Below are positions 43,691 to 53,752 of a stretch of 64,000 bases of DNA, in pieces. Numbering within the stretch: position 1 is the first letter of the stretch; each line of letters begins with the position of its first letter. Origin of the DNA: Scybalousia_A sp963540815 (GTDB lineage: Bacteria > Bacteroidota > Bacteroidia > Bacteroidales > P3). The notes beneath the pieces were generated by a model that was not told the DNA's origin, made no database searches, and was given only the letters and a program-made list of their open reading frames with translations. A program made the translations under genes and the position numbers. The DNA is taken from the NCBI GenBank assembly GCA_963540815.1, contig CAUTQY010000005.1:1-64000 (forward strand), written 5' to 3'.

Positions 43691-45643
43691 ATGAAAAAAA
43701 TAATATTTTTAATAGTATTGGTTTGTGTCGTTTTTGTAGGCAATACGCAACAATATGTAATGACGAGTCGTGGCTATACAATAGAAGGACAAGTCCAGAA
43801 AGGCACGGGTTATGCAACACTTAGGACATATCTTGCGGACGGTAACGAAAGTTTGGATTCTACCGTTTTGGACAAAAAAGGAAGATTTGTTTTCCGTGGT
43901 AATACCGGTGAGATTGTACCGGCTCTTTTGACTATTAACGGTAAAAAGAAATATAGGGTCTATTTGGAACCAAATCTAAATATGACAATGGTAATCGGAA
44001 AGAAAACGGACACCCCGAAATTCGAAAACTCTCCTCAAACAACCAGATGGTATTCCATAATTACTCCCGAAGGAAAAGAAGACGGTGAGGTTTATATTAA
44101 TAGATTGAAAAATTGGGTAATAAACAATCCTACCGATATTTTCACATGTGACATTATAGCTAACTATCTTGCCTATCATTGGAGTTATGAACAGTTGGAC
44201 AAATATCTTAATACTCTTAAGGGAAATGCCACCTCGGGTTACTATTACAAACATCTCAGAGATAGAAATTTAAAATTGCAAGGGCTTGAACAAGCCAATA
44301 AGGTACCGGATATAACACTAAAAACTTTTGACAATAAACAAAATTCGCTTTATTCCGTTTTGAGAAAAAATCAGTATGTACTGATAGATTTTTGGGCAAC
44401 TTGGTCCGAAGACTATATGAATAACTTACACGAAAAACAAAATATATACAACAAGTACAAAGATAAGGGTTTTGATATCTATGCAATAAGTTTGGACAAC
44501 AATAAAACGCTTCTGTCCAATATAATAAAAGATAATTACATGGAATGGACGAACGTTTGCGATTATCTAATGTGGGAGTCCAAACCTGTAAAAGATTATA
44601 TGATAACCTCCCTGCCGGACAATTTCCTTGTAGACAAGGATGGTAGAATACTTGCTCGCAACATACAAAATGAGGATTTGGACAACAAACTTTACGAACT
44701 CTTGGAGAGTAAAACTTATAGTATATCAGGAAATATAGAAGGAATAAAAGAAGGAGTCGCAAGTTTGACTTTGTTGAAAAAAGACGGTAAAAAAGAAAAA
44801 TTGTCTACTCGTATTAATAATGGTATCTTTAATTTTTCCGGCTCGGTAGAAAGAGTTTGTATGGCAATGATAGAGCTACCCATAAAAGATGGTAATATTT
44901 CTTTCTTTATGGGCAATGACAATATTAAAATAACCGGTAGTCGAAAAGATTTGGACAATATAAATGTTAGCGGTTCTTCTTCTCAGGACGAATTCCAACG
45001 CATATCCAATTCTTGCAACAAAGATAAAAACCCTCTGCAATGCCTTTCCAACTACGTATTGCAAAATCCCAATAGTATTTATTCTCCTTTTATTCTAAGT
45101 AACTACCTCTATCCTTATATGTCTGAGAGGGATATAAACAAAGCGTTTTCTTCTCTTAATGGCAAGGCTAAGGATATGTTTCAATATCATCTTTTGCAAG
45201 AACAACTAAAAAGCCAAAATTCTTTGAATTCCAATCAAAAAAAAGCAAAAGATTTTAGTATGGAGAATACAAGCAAGGAAATACTTTCTCTGTATTCTTA
45301 CCTAAAAAACAGTGACTATACTTTGCTTGTTTTTTGGGCTTCGTGGGAAAATATTTCTCGCAAAAATAATATGGATTATCTAAGATTATACAAAAACACA
45401 AAACGTAAAAAATTTAATATTCTATCCGTTTCCTTGGATGACAACGACTATGCATGGCAACAGGCAATAAAAACAGACGGAATAAATAAATGGGAAAATA
45501 TTTCGGATTTGAAACGTTGGAACTCTCCTGTGATAAAACTTTATAATGTAAAGGCTTTGCCTTACAATATCTTATTGGATAAAGAGGGTAATGTTATAGG
45601 GGAAAATCTCTCCGTAGAAGGAATTTTAAATATCATTAATTAA
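43691..45643 (+). CDS. Duplicated DUF4369/TlpA-like protein without redox cysteines
   Basis: A 650-aa exported protein (signal peptide ending GNTQ). It is an internal duplication. A DUF4369-like strand domain (about 30-115) and a thioredoxin-like domain (about 205-340) are followed by a second DUF4369-like domain (about 344-440) and a second thioredoxin-like domain (about 525-650). In normal TlpA proteins the active site reads W-C-x-x-C. Here the first copy reads FWATWSEDYM (Trp near 235) and the second FWASWENISR (near 549), so both redox sites lack cysteine. It is probably a structural or binding protein. It starts 9 nt after smpB. Confidence 0.85.
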   Translation: MKKIIFLIVLVCVVFVGNTQQYVMTSRGYTIEGQVQKGTGYATLRTYLADGNESLDSTVLDKKGRFVFRGNTGEIVPALLTINGKKKYRVYLEPNLNMTMVIGKKTDTPKFENSPQTTRWYSIITPEGKEDGEVYINRLKNWVINNPTDIFTCDIIANYLAYHWSYEQLDKYLNTLKGNATSGYYYKHLRDRNLKLQGLEQANKVPDITLKTFDNKQNSLYSVLRKNQYVLIDFWATWSEDYMNNLHEKQNIYNKYKDKGFDIYAISLDNNKTLLSNIIKDNYMEWTNVCDYLMWESKPVKDYMITSLPDNFLVDKDGRILARNIQNEDLDNKLYELLESKTYSISGNIEGIKEGVASLTLLKKDGKKEKLSTRINNGIFNFSGSVERVCMAMIELPIKDGNISFFMGNDNIKITGSRKDLDNINVSGSSSQDEFQRISNSCNKDKNPLQCLSNYVLQNPNSIYSPFILSNYLYPYMSERDINKAFSSLNGKAKDMFQYHLLQEQLKSQNSLNSNQKKAKDFSMENTSKEILSLYSYLKNSDYTLLVFWASWENISRKNNMDYLRLYKNTKRKKFNILSVSLDDNDYAWQQAIKTDGINKWENISDLKRWNSPVIKLYNVKALPYNILLDKEGNVIGENLSVEGILNIIN

Positions 45644-45662
45644 CAAATAATTATTTTTTAGT

Positions 45663-46148
45663 ATGAAAAGAATTGCAAATCTGTTATACTTAATCATTTG
45701 CTTTTTTGTAATCACTCCCATTGTCGGAATATCCTGTTCGGATGATTCTAACGAAAAGATAAACACAAATTCACACACAGAAAACAACAACCAAGTATCT
45801 TTTTTGGGTAAAGTTTTAGTATCAGGCGGCTACGAGAAAGAAAACGTTAAAGTGGATGTAACTTTTTTGGAGAATAATAAAATAACTATAAAAATAAATA
45901 AAGCACAGTTTTCCTCTCAAATGCCTATGGCTTTGGATATAGAATGGAGAGAAGTACCCTATATACAAGAAGGAGAAAACATTACCTTTGCTCAGGATAG
46001 TATAATTCCATTTGCTATGAATGGATATATGACAGAATTTACCTGCTATAATGTTACCGGTTCCATAACCGGAGGTAACAGTCTCTCGTTATCTTTTACT
46101 TGTCGCAGTATGGGAGCCTCTTTCTCGGGAACCAAATCAAATAATTAA
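45663..46148 (+). CDS. Lipoprotein of unknown function
   Basis: A 161-aa lipoprotein: signal peptide then the lipobox VGISC (Cys25), followed by a Ser/Asn-rich linker (SDDSNEKINTNSHTENNN). A beta-strand domain (KVLVSGGYEKENVKVDVTFL ... CRSMGASFSGTK) fills the rest. It resembles calycin-like lipoproteins common in gut Bacteroidetes, with no assigned activity. It lies 19 nt after the TlpA-like gene, and the terminator at 46201 ends the unit. Confidence 0.75.
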   Translation: MKRIANLLYLIICFFVITPIVGISCSDDSNEKINTNSHTENNNQVSFLGKVLVSGGYEKENVKVDVTFLENNKITIKINKAQFSSQMPMALDIEWREVPYIQEGENITFAQDSIIPFAMNGYMTEFTCYNVTGSITGGNSLSLSFTCRSMGASFSGTKSNN

Positions 46149-46200
46149 ACATAGTATATTCAATGAATACATAAAATAATAGATTTTTCATTGATTAAAA

Positions 46201-46232
46201 AAAACACTATCTTGATTAAGGTAGTGTTTTTT
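46201..46232. terminator. Bidirectional terminator between convergent genes
   Basis: Eight-pair stem ACACTATC / GGTAGTGT extended by A/T tracts on both sides (AAAA and TTTTTT). It separates the plus-strand lipoprotein gene from the minus-strand ABC gene that ends at 46231. Confidence 0.85.
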
Positions 46233-48030
46233 AGTTAAGTTTCTGGATATAGTACAGATGATAATACAAGCCTTGTTTATTCATAAGTTCTTTGTGTGTA
46301 CCTTCTTCTTTTATAAGACCTTGGTCAAGCACTATGATTTTATCTGCGTTTTCTATTGTGGATAATTTGTGTGCAATAACTATCATGGTTTTATTTGTTG
46401 CAATTTTATTTAAAGCCTCTTGCACCAACACTTCATTTTTATTATCTAAGGCAGAGGTTGCTTCATCCAAAATAATTATATCGGATTTTTTTAACACTGC
46501 TCTTGCTATTGCAATACGTTGTTTCTGTCCCCCGGATAATTTGTTACCTTTATCACCTATGTTTGTGTCGTAACCGTCTGGCAAAGATAAAATAAACTCG
46601 TCTATATTGGCAATTTGACTCGCCCGTCTTATATCTTCAAAGCTATGGTTTTTTAAGCCAAAAGTAATATTATTCCTTATACTATCATTAACAAGTATGG
46701 TTTCTTGTCCTACTATGGAAATGTTTTCTCTTATTTTACAAGAATTAATATCCTTTACGGATACATTATCAAAATATATATTCCCCTCTTGTGCCATATA
46801 GAATTTTTCTATCAAATCTACCATTGTTGTTTTACCGGAACCTGACGGTCCTACTATGGCAGTTGTTTTACCTTTTTCGAATATACAACTAATATTTTTC
46901 AAAACAGGAGTGTTGTCGTCATAAGAGAAAGTGACATTTTCAAATCTTATCCCATTTTCTATATTTGGGAACTCCTCGCTTTCTTTCGGTTCTACTATAG
47001 AGGGTTTGTTTTCTTGTATCTCCATTATTCTTTCCACAGAGGCAAGACCTTTTTTTATACTATAAAAAGCCGTTGAAGCATCTTTTGCCGGTTTTATTAT
47101 TAGAATAAATAATATCAAATATACCACAAACATAGTGCTACTAGGCCCCGAGTTTGAAAGAACCTCGTTGCATCCGACCAAAAGAATAACGGCTACCACA
47201 ACAGAAGAAAGAACTTCGCTAAGAGGAGAAGCCAAATCTATGCGTCTATATACTTTGTTGCGCAAGAGGGTAAAATCGTTATTTATTTTTTTGAATTTTT
47301 GATTTACATATTCTATTGCCGTCAGTGACTTTATTATTCTAAGTCCTCCTATTGTTTGCTCTATTACTGAAACTATCACTCCGTTGGTTTTTTGCAGTCG
47401 CTTGGAGTTGGATTTAAGTCTGTGCGAAAGAGTTGAGGTAACCAGAATAACAACAGGAAAGAGAACAAGAGAGATTAAAGTAAGCTTCCATTCCATGTAA
47501 AACAGTATAACCAAATATATACTTATCACAACTATTGAATTGGTTATTGTTTGATAAGACTTTAATATATTTTCGTCATATTCTATTATATCTGAGGAAA
47601 TTCTCGACAATAAGTCACCTTTTTTTCTTTTAACAAAAAAAGACAAATCACTGTTAAGAAAACTCTCAAAAAGTTTATTTCTTATGTTACGCGTAATTTT
47701 GTTACGCGTGCAGCCTATATAATAGGCGGAAAGCCACTCAAACAAATCTTTCAATACGTAGACAATCAAGACAATGAAAGTAAAATATACTAAGGCTTTT
47801 TGTTTGCCGAAAGCAAGAAAGAAAGAGTATATATTATTCAAAAACTTGTCCAACTCAGTAGTCGGCAAAGCGGTATTATCCGCAAAAAGTATTTGTAAAA
47901 AATTGTTTATAGACAGTATGGAACAGATGGAAAAAACAGACATAAAAACAACCAATAAGACATACAAAATATATCTGAAAATGTACGGCTTGGTATTTTG
48001 AAAAATAAACTGTCTTTCCCTCTTGGTCAT
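46231..48030 (-). CDS. MsbA-like ABC exporter, second copy
   Basis: A 599-aa half transporter: membrane domain to about 330, ATPase with Walker A GPSGSGKTT (near 395), signature LSGGQKQRIAIARAVL, Walker B IIILDEATSALD and AHKLST. It shares the layout of the exporter at 39006 but with moderate sequence similarity, so it is probably an old paralog. Candidate substrate is lipid A core or another lipid. It starts 12 nt after purB and is likely co-transcribed with the genes upstream. Confidence 0.9.
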   Translation of the reverse strand: MTKRERQFIFQNTKPYIFRYILYVLLVVFMSVFSICSILSINNFLQILFADNTALPTTELDKFLNNIYSFFLAFGKQKALVYFTFIVLIVYVLKDLFEWLSAYYIGCTRNKITRNIRNKLFESFLNSDLSFFVKRKKGDLLSRISSDIIEYDENILKSYQTITNSIVVISIYLVILFYMEWKLTLISLVLFPVVILVTSTLSHRLKSNSKRLQKTNGVIVSVIEQTIGGLRIIKSLTAIEYVNQKFKKINNDFTLLRNKVYRRIDLASPLSEVLSSVVVAVILLVGCNEVLSNSGPSSTMFVVYLILFILIIKPAKDASTAFYSIKKGLASVERIMEIQENKPSIVEPKESEEFPNIENGIRFENVTFSYDDNTPVLKNISCIFEKGKTTAIVGPSGSGKTTMVDLIEKFYMAQEGNIYFDNVSVKDINSCKIRENISIVGQETILVNDSIRNNITFGLKNHSFEDIRRASQIANIDEFILSLPDGYDTNIGDKGNKLSGGQKQRIAIARAVLKKSDIIILDEATSALDNKNEVLVQEALNKIATNKTMIVIAHKLSTIENADKIIVLDQGLIKEEGTHKELMNKQGLYYHLYYIQKLN

Positions 48031-48042
48031 ATCGTTTTTGTT

Positions 48043-49401
48043 TTAATTATCATCCATTTTGGGATAAATACCTATGTAGTTGTGAGGGGTAATAGATTTC
48101 ATTTTTTGTTTTATTTCTTCGCTTACCTCCAAAGAGTCTACAAAATCGTGTATTGCGTCCTTATTTATTTTAGTATTCTTACGAGTCAGTTTTTTAAGAG
48201 TTTCATACGGATTAGGATATTCTATGCTTCTAAGTATTGTTTGCAAGCCTTCGGCTACCACTGCCCAATTATCTTCCAAATCCTCATAAAGAGCCTCGTT
48301 GTTTAGTATAAGTTTGTTTATACCTTTTTTCAATGAAGCCAAAGCAATTAAGGTATGTGCTATTGGCACACCTATATTGCGCGAAACGGTACTATCGGTC
48401 AAATCTCTCTGCAAACGCGAAATCGGCATTTTCATACTTAAATGAATTAGAATAGCATTTGCCATTCCAAGATTACCTTCGGCATTTTCAAAATCTATGG
48501 GATTTACTTTGTGAGGCATGGCCGAGGAGCCGACCTCATCTTTTTTTATTTGTTGTTTGAAATAATCCATAGAGATATACATCCAAACATCCCTTGCAAA
48601 GTCTATAAGTATGGTATTTATTCTCCTTAGATTGTCCAAATAGGCAGCCAAATTGTCATAATTTTCTATCTGTGTGGTAAAAATATCCCTTTCCAAGCCC
48701 AAAGAGTCTACATATTCGTCGGCAAAAGTCAACCAATCTACCTGGGGAAAAGCAACATTATGGGCGTTGAAATTACCCGTTGCTCCACCGAATTTTGCAG
48801 AAAAAGGAATAAAAGCAAAATATGATAATTGTTTTTCCATTCTATAAGCAAATACTTTGATTTCTTTGCCCAAACAAGTAGGAGAAGCCGGTTGACCGTG
48901 TGTATGTGCAAGCATTGGCACATCTTTCCATTCTTTCGCTTTGTCGTTTATTAAATCCAAAATATCGTTTAAAGCGGGCAAAATAACCTCATCGTTGCAT
49001 TCTTTTAAAGACAAAGGAACTGAGGTATTATTAATATCCTGTGAGGTTAAACCGATATGTATATATTCTTTATAGTTTGACAAGTTCAAGGCATCAAACT
49101 TTTCTTTAATAAAATATTCTACTGCCTTAACATCATGATTTGTTACCTTCTCTATATCTTTTATTCTTTGAGCATCTTGTGTTGTAAATTTTTTGTAAAT
49201 ATCTCTTAGAAGAACAAACTTATTTTTGTCAAAATTTTTTAGTGCAGGCAAGGGAATAAGACATAGGGCTATAAAATATTCTATTTCCACCCTAACCCTA
49301 TAAGATATCAACGCCTTTTCGGAAAAATATTTTTCCAAAACCTCTACCTTATTTCTGTATCTTCCGTCTATGGGGCTTATTGCCGAAAGTGTATTATCCA
49401 T
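48043..49401 (-). CDS. purB: Adenylosuccinate lyase
   Basis: A 452-aa member of the fumarase/aspartase superfamily. The signature GSSAMPHKVNPIDFENAEGN (about residues 290-310) with its mobile catalytic Ser is intact, as is THGQPASPT. It removes fumarate from SAICAR and from adenylosuccinate in purine synthesis. The start MDNTLSAISPIDGRYRNKV is typical of the E. coli-type enzyme. It is separated from purL by about 34 kb. Confidence 0.95.
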   Translation of the reverse strand: MDNTLSAISPIDGRYRNKVEVLEKYFSEKALISYRVRVEIEYFIALCLIPLPALKNFDKNKFVLLRDIYKKFTTQDAQRIKDIEKVTNHDVKAVEYFIKEKFDALNLSNYKEYIHIGLTSQDINNTSVPLSLKECNDEVILPALNDILDLINDKAKEWKDVPMLAHTHGQPASPTCLGKEIKVFAYRMEKQLSYFAFIPFSAKFGGATGNFNAHNVAFPQVDWLTFADEYVDSLGLERDIFTTQIENYDNLAAYLDNLRRINTILIDFARDVWMYISMDYFKQQIKKDEVGSSAMPHKVNPIDFENAEGNLGMANAILIHLSMKMPISRLQRDLTDSTVSRNIGVPIAHTLIALASLKKGINKLILNNEALYEDLEDNWAVVAEGLQTILRSIEYPNPYETLKKLTRKNTKINKDAIHDFVDSLEVSEEIKQKMKSITPHNYIGIYPKMDDN

Positions 49402-49421
49402 AATTATTATTTTTTGTCTTA

Positions 49422-50162
49422 TTAGAATTTATTATTCATTAATCTTTTGCTATTTACAATGTTGTAAACATCCTTATTGTGTGTAGATTGTTGTATATAA
49501 CTTATGTGTCTCATATTGTGCAAATCGGAACCTAGCAAATCAATATAATTTTTTTCTATCAAAAATTTGGCAAACTTCAAAACGTCCTTGCCGTAAAAAC
49601 CTGCCAGCGAGGTAATATTCATTTGAAAAAGAATATCTCTATCTTTCAACTCCTCTATAACCTTTTGATTAAAAGGTAAAAAAGCGACATACCTTTCCGG
49701 ATGGGCAAGTATAAGTTTGTAGCCCTCAATTTGTAAATCAAAAATTATTTCTTTCCAATATATGGGTATGTTGGTAAATGGAAATTCTATAAGTAGGTAA
49801 CCGTTGCCAAAAGATTTAAGTTTATTGATTTTTACAAGTTTTCTAAAATTTTCGTCAATAGTATGCTCTGCCCCTATTTCAAAACTCATGTTTATACCTG
49901 CCTCTTGCACTGCCGTTTTCATTTGTTCCAATCTTGCATCAAAAGTGTCGGTATCATTTTCAAAAGAACCTTGACGAACATGTGGCGTAACTATCATTTT
50001 TCTATAACCGAGATTATACATTTCTCCTACAAGTTGTACGCTATCCTCCATAGTCGGAGCACCGTCATCTATACCGGGAATTACGTGCGAATGTATGTCC
50101 GTATTCAGAAGGGATAAATCGGCAGGTTCTTTTATTTTCTTGTTAAACAACCACATATCCAT
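49422..50162 (-). CDS. PHP-domain tyrosine-protein phosphatase (CpsB/YwqE-like)
   Basis: A 246-aa metal-dependent phosphatase. Metal ligands appear in DIHSHVIPGIDDGA (near 22-35), VTPHVRQG, the conserved GAEHTI, LAHPERY and the closing DLLGSDLHNM. CpsB/YwqE enzymes dephosphorylate tyrosine kinases that control capsule or exopolysaccharide export. The matching kinase (Wzc-like) is not in this window. It is followed by purB 20 nt away in the same direction. Confidence 0.88.
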   Translation of the reverse strand: MDMWLFNKKIKEPADLSLLNTDIHSHVIPGIDDGAPTMEDSVQLVGEMYNLGYRKMIVTPHVRQGSFENDTDTFDARLEQMKTAVQEAGINMSFEIGAEHTIDENFRKLVKINKLKSFGNGYLLIEFPFTNIPIYWKEIIFDLQIEGYKLILAHPERYVAFLPFNQKVIEELKDRDILFQMNITSLAGFYGKDVLKFAKFLIEKNYIDLLGSDLHNMRHISYIQQSTHNKDVYNIVNSKRLMNNKF

Positions 50163-50210
50163 TGTTTTTATACAATCATAGTTTCAATCGTTCGGCAAGA
50201 TACTATCAGT

Positions 50211-50858
50211 CTATTTTTTCAGCTCGGCAATGGTTTGCATAGGGTTTTTAGAGGCAAATACGGCACTGCCCGCAACCAATACATCCGCTCCCATTTCATA
50301 CAACAAGTAGGCATTTTCCGTACTTACTCCTCCGTCTACTTCTATCAAAGTGTCTGGGTTTTGCGAAACAAGCAACGCCTTTAACTCCTTAATTTTATTA
50401 TAAGTGTTTTCTATAAATTTTTGTCCTCCGTGGCCGGGATTGACACTCATTAGACAAACTACATCGCAAAGATAGAGAACCTCTTTTATCATACATACGG
50501 GAGTATGAGGATTTAGTACCACCCCAGCTCCGGCCTTCAAGTCTTTTATGTGAGATAAAGTTCTGTGCAAATGAGTACACGCCTCATAATGCACAGATAT
50601 TATATCGGCTCCGACTTTTCTAAAATCCTCAAGGTATCTGTCGGGGTCTATTATCATCAAATGCACATCCAAAGGCTTTTGTGCCTCCTTTTTTATATAC
50701 TTTATAACAGGCTGTCCGAAAGAAATATTGGGTACAAAGACACCATCCATAACATCCACATGAATCCAGTCACTCTCGCTTTCATTAAGCATTTTTATAG
50801 CCTCGCCCATCCGTGAAAAATCAGCCGAAAGCAAAGATGCCGACACTTTTTTTATCAT
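50211..50858 (-). CDS. rpe: Ribulose-phosphate 3-epimerase
   Basis: A 215-aa TIM barrel. It has SASLLSADFSRMGE at the start, the metal ligands in WIHVDVMDGVFVPNISFG (His-Asp) and DVHLMI, and the phosphate-binding VNPGHGGQKF and VDGGVS motifs. It interconverts ribulose-5-phosphate and xylulose-5-phosphate in the pentose phosphate pathway. It lies between the DEAD helicase and the phosphatase in a leftward run. Confidence 0.95.
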   Translation of the reverse strand: MIKKVSASLLSADFSRMGEAIKMLNESESDWIHVDVMDGVFVPNISFGQPVIKYIKKEAQKPLDVHLMIIDPDRYLEDFRKVGADIISVHYEACTHLHRTLSHIKDLKAGAGVVLNPHTPVCMIKEVLYLCDVVCLMSVNPGHGGQKFIENTYNKIKELKALLVSQNPDTLIEVDGGVSTENAYLLYEMGADVLVAGSAVFASKNPMQTIAELKK

Positions 50859-50870
50859 AATATCTTGTTT

Positions 50871-52643
50871 TTATTTATTGTTTCTTTTCTTTGTTCTCTT
50901 ATCCGCAGATTCTTTTTCTTTCTTTGTCCGTCTTTCTTTTCTTGCTCTTGAGTATTCTCCTTTATTGTAATCCTCCCTTGAATTGCGTTTTTTTGCATTT
51001 CTTCTATCTTTAGCCAACTCAACTCTCAATTCTTTGCCTCGTACTACTCTACCGTCCAGAGCATCCATTACATCCTCTGCTCCCTGGTTGGATACTTCCA
51101 CAAAAGAACATTGGTCTGTTATATCTATTTTTCCTATCTCTATTCTTAGTTTCGGAGTATAATCGTTTATCAAACCTATTAATCTTTGTGGAACTATTCT
51201 ATCCTTGTATCCCAAATTTATACTCAAAGTGGTAAACAAAGTTTTATCAAAATTCCTTTCCCTCTTTTGCTTTTCTCTTTGTTTGTTTTCCCGTCTGAGT
51301 TTTTCCTTTTCCAAAGACTCATCCACGTTCAAATCCACAGCGTCCTTATAGTAAGAAAGCAAAGTGGTAAATTCCAAGGAAACAAAGTGTTTTATCAACT
51401 CCTCTCTATCCATCCAAGAAAGTTTTTTGCTTATCTCAGGCAAAAATTTATCTATTTCTTCATAATCCGTTTCCACATTTTCCACTCTGTTTATCATATT
51501 GAAAAGTTGTTTTTTGCAAACCTCTTCTCCCGTAGGTATTTTAGCCTTAACAATTTCTTTTTTTAGTACTTTTTCTAATTTTTTGATTTTGTGTTTTTCT
51601 TTCAAATTGATTATCGCAATGGAAATACCTTGTTTGTCAGCTCTACCCGTACGACCGGAGCGATGTACATATTGTTCCAACTCATCGGGAAGTTCATAAT
51701 TTATTACATGAGTCAGATTATTGACATCCAAACCTCTTGCCGCCACATCCGTAGCCACAAGCATCTGTATATTTCTCAAACGAAAACGACTCATTACGTG
51801 GTCTCTTTGTGCCTGAGACAAATCCCCGTGCAAACTATCGGCATTATATCCGTCTCTTATAAGCATATCCGCTACCTCTTGAGTTTCCACTTTCGTTCTG
51901 CAAAAAATAATACCGTATATGTTCGGATAATAATCTGCTATACGTTTGAGAGCCAAATATCTGTCTTTCTGATGCACCAAATAATAAAAATGTTGCACAT
52001 TGTCCGAGCCTTGATTTCTTTCCCCTATCTGTATTCTTACCGGGTTTTCTATGTATTGTTTGGCAATTTGTTCTACCTCCTTGGGCATTGTTGCCGAAAA
52101 AAGATAGGTATTTTTGTTTTCCGAGCTAAGACTTAGGATATAATCCAAATCGTCCTTGAAACCCATATTGAGCATTTCGTCAGCTTCGTCCAAAACCAAA
52201 AAATTAATGGCAGAAATATCTATTTTTTTTCTTTGCAAAAGGTCGTTAAGTCTGCCGGGGGTGGCTACTACTACTTGAGGTTTGCGGTTCAAATCTTTTA
52301 TTTGCAATTCTATGGACGCTCCGCCATATACGGGGGTAACTCTTGCCTCTTTTAGATATTTGGAATATTTTTTTAGATCGTTGGCTATCTGAATACACAA
52401 TTCTCTTGTAGGACACAAAACAAGTGCTTGTATATATTCGCTGTCAAAATCCATTCTGTTGATTATCGGCAAACCAAAGGCCGCAGTTTTTCCCGTACCG
52501 GTCTGCGCCAAGGCTATTAGGTTTATGTCATTGTATAGTATTGTAGGTATCGCCTCTTGTTGTATGGGCATAGGATTCTGAAAGCCCAAATCTTCTATGG
52601 CTTTATTTATTTCTTCTTTAAATCCAAATTCTTTAAAATTCAT
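50871..52643 (-). CDS. DEAD-box RNA helicase with DbpA RNA-binding domain
   Basis: A 590-aa helicase: Q motif FQNPMPIQQEAIP, Walker A AQTGTGKT, the DEAD box in VLDEADEMLNMGF, SAT, and HRSGRTGRADKQG of the helicase core. After a linker comes a DbpA/CsdA-type RNA-binding domain (about 465-545), then a Lys/Arg-rich tail from about 555. The architecture fits DeaD/CsdA, which remodels ribosomal and cold-shock RNA. It starts downstream of pdxJ after an 85-nt gap without a clear promoter. Confidence 0.92.
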   Translation of the reverse strand: MNFKEFGFKEEINKAIEDLGFQNPMPIQQEAIPTILYNDINLIALAQTGTGKTAAFGLPIINRMDFDSEYIQALVLCPTRELCIQIANDLKKYSKYLKEARVTPVYGGASIELQIKDLNRKPQVVVATPGRLNDLLQRKKIDISAINFLVLDEADEMLNMGFKDDLDYILSLSSENKNTYLFSATMPKEVEQIAKQYIENPVRIQIGERNQGSDNVQHFYYLVHQKDRYLALKRIADYYPNIYGIIFCRTKVETQEVADMLIRDGYNADSLHGDLSQAQRDHVMSRFRLRNIQMLVATDVAARGLDVNNLTHVINYELPDELEQYVHRSGRTGRADKQGISIAIINLKEKHKIKKLEKVLKKEIVKAKIPTGEEVCKKQLFNMINRVENVETDYEEIDKFLPEISKKLSWMDREELIKHFVSLEFTTLLSYYKDAVDLNVDESLEKEKLRRENKQREKQKRERNFDKTLFTTLSINLGYKDRIVPQRLIGLINDYTPKLRIEIGKIDITDQCSFVEVSNQGAEDVMDALDGRVVRGKELRVELAKDRRNAKKRNSREDYNKGEYSRARKERRTKKEKESADKRTKKRNNK

Positions 52644-52728
52644 CTTTGTCTTTTTATATTAAATTTCTCGTACAGCAAAGAATAGTTAAGCAAAATATTT
52701 ATTGTTATTTTATCTTATTTTCCAAGCA

Positions 52729-53439
52729 CTATTTTAAGCAGTCCAAATATTTTTTTATCGTTTGTTCTAAACCGAAATACAGGCTATCGCAAATCAAAGC
52801 ATGCCCTATGGATACCTCATCCAAATTTGGAATATTTTTGTGAAAATATTCCAAATTTTGCAAAGAAAGGTCGTGTCCGGCATTCAGTCCCAATTCACAT
52901 TTTAGGGCAACTTCGGAGGCAACAATAAAAGGTTTTATGGCCTCTTGTCTGTTTTTCGTATAATTTTCGGCGTAACTCTGAGTGTATAACTCCACTCTAT
53001 CGGCACCGCAAACAGCGGCATTTTCTATCGTTTTCTCCTTTGCATCTACAAAAACGGATACCCTACATATCTTTTTTAATTCTTTAATAATATCGGTTAA
53101 AAAATCTTTGTTTTTTATCGTATTCCATCCATGGTTGGAGGTAAGTTGATTGGGAGCATCGGGCACTAAGGTTGCCTGAGCAGGTTTTATACTTTTGATA
53201 ATATCAATGTATCTTTCGTCCGGGTATCCCTCTATATTGAACTCCGTTGTAAGTATGGGTTTCAAATCAAATACATCCTTCTTTGTTATGTGTCTTTCGT
53301 CCGGACGAGGATGTACGGTAATACCCTGTGCTCCGAAAATTTCACAATCTTTGGCGACATGTATCAAATCGGGATTATTTCCTCCGCGTGAGTTTCTTAG
53401 GGTGGCTATTTTATTGATATTAACGCTAAGTCTTGTCAT
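52729..53439 (-). CDS. pdxJ: Pyridoxine 5'-phosphate synthase
   Basis: A 236-aa TIM-barrel enzyme. Diagnostic motifs include LSVNINKIATLRNSRGG, ITVHPRPDERHI, and the C-terminal GLNAGHDLSLQNL and EVSIGHALICDSL. It condenses amino-acetone phosphate and deoxyxylulose 5-phosphate to pyridoxine 5'-phosphate, so the cell uses the DXP-dependent vitamin B6 route. No other pdx genes are nearby. Confidence 0.95.
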   Translation of the reverse strand: MTRLSVNINKIATLRNSRGGNNPDLIHVAKDCEIFGAQGITVHPRPDERHITKKDVFDLKPILTTEFNIEGYPDERYIDIIKSIKPAQATLVPDAPNQLTSNHGWNTIKNKDFLTDIIKELKKICRVSVFVDAKEKTIENAAVCGADRVELYTQSYAENYTKNRQEAIKPFIVASEVALKCELGLNAGHDLSLQNLEYFHKNIPNLDEVSIGHALICDSLYFGLEQTIKKYLDCLK

Positions 53440-53752
53440 ACAAATCTTTTCTTTGTTCTTTTCATGCCCTGTTTTAGATTTTGCAAAATTACATAAAAAC
53501 TACCTCTTTATTCATTAAACTCCATTTTATTTTACCTTATCTCTTAGCAAGAGGTTTGCTATTTTTTATTAACGTTCTCCGCGTACGTCATTGCTTAGCT
53601 TTCGCTCGCAATGACGGCTTGCAACATTCTTTTTTTGTAGGTTGTCGCGCAACAAAGTTGCCCACAATGACGAAAGAAGGGCTTGCAATGGTGGGGACGG
53701 TTAACTGTTCCTTCATTATATAATCACTGTTCTTTCTTGCGAGTGGTAGTGG
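53440..53752. repeat. Intergenic region with dispersed GTCATTGC repeats
   Basis: No gene. Bases about 53587-53680 carry the short inverted motif GTCATTGCTTAG...CGCTCGCAATGAC and a second CACAATGACG, the same family seen at 22136-22310. A TAGCAA-gagg-TTTGCTA hairpin with a T-run (53545-53567) resembles a terminator on the plus strand, though no plus gene precedes it. Confidence 0.5.

Noticed and set aside
53545..53567. Terminator on the plus strand
   Set aside because: No plus-strand gene precedes it; the stem is short.
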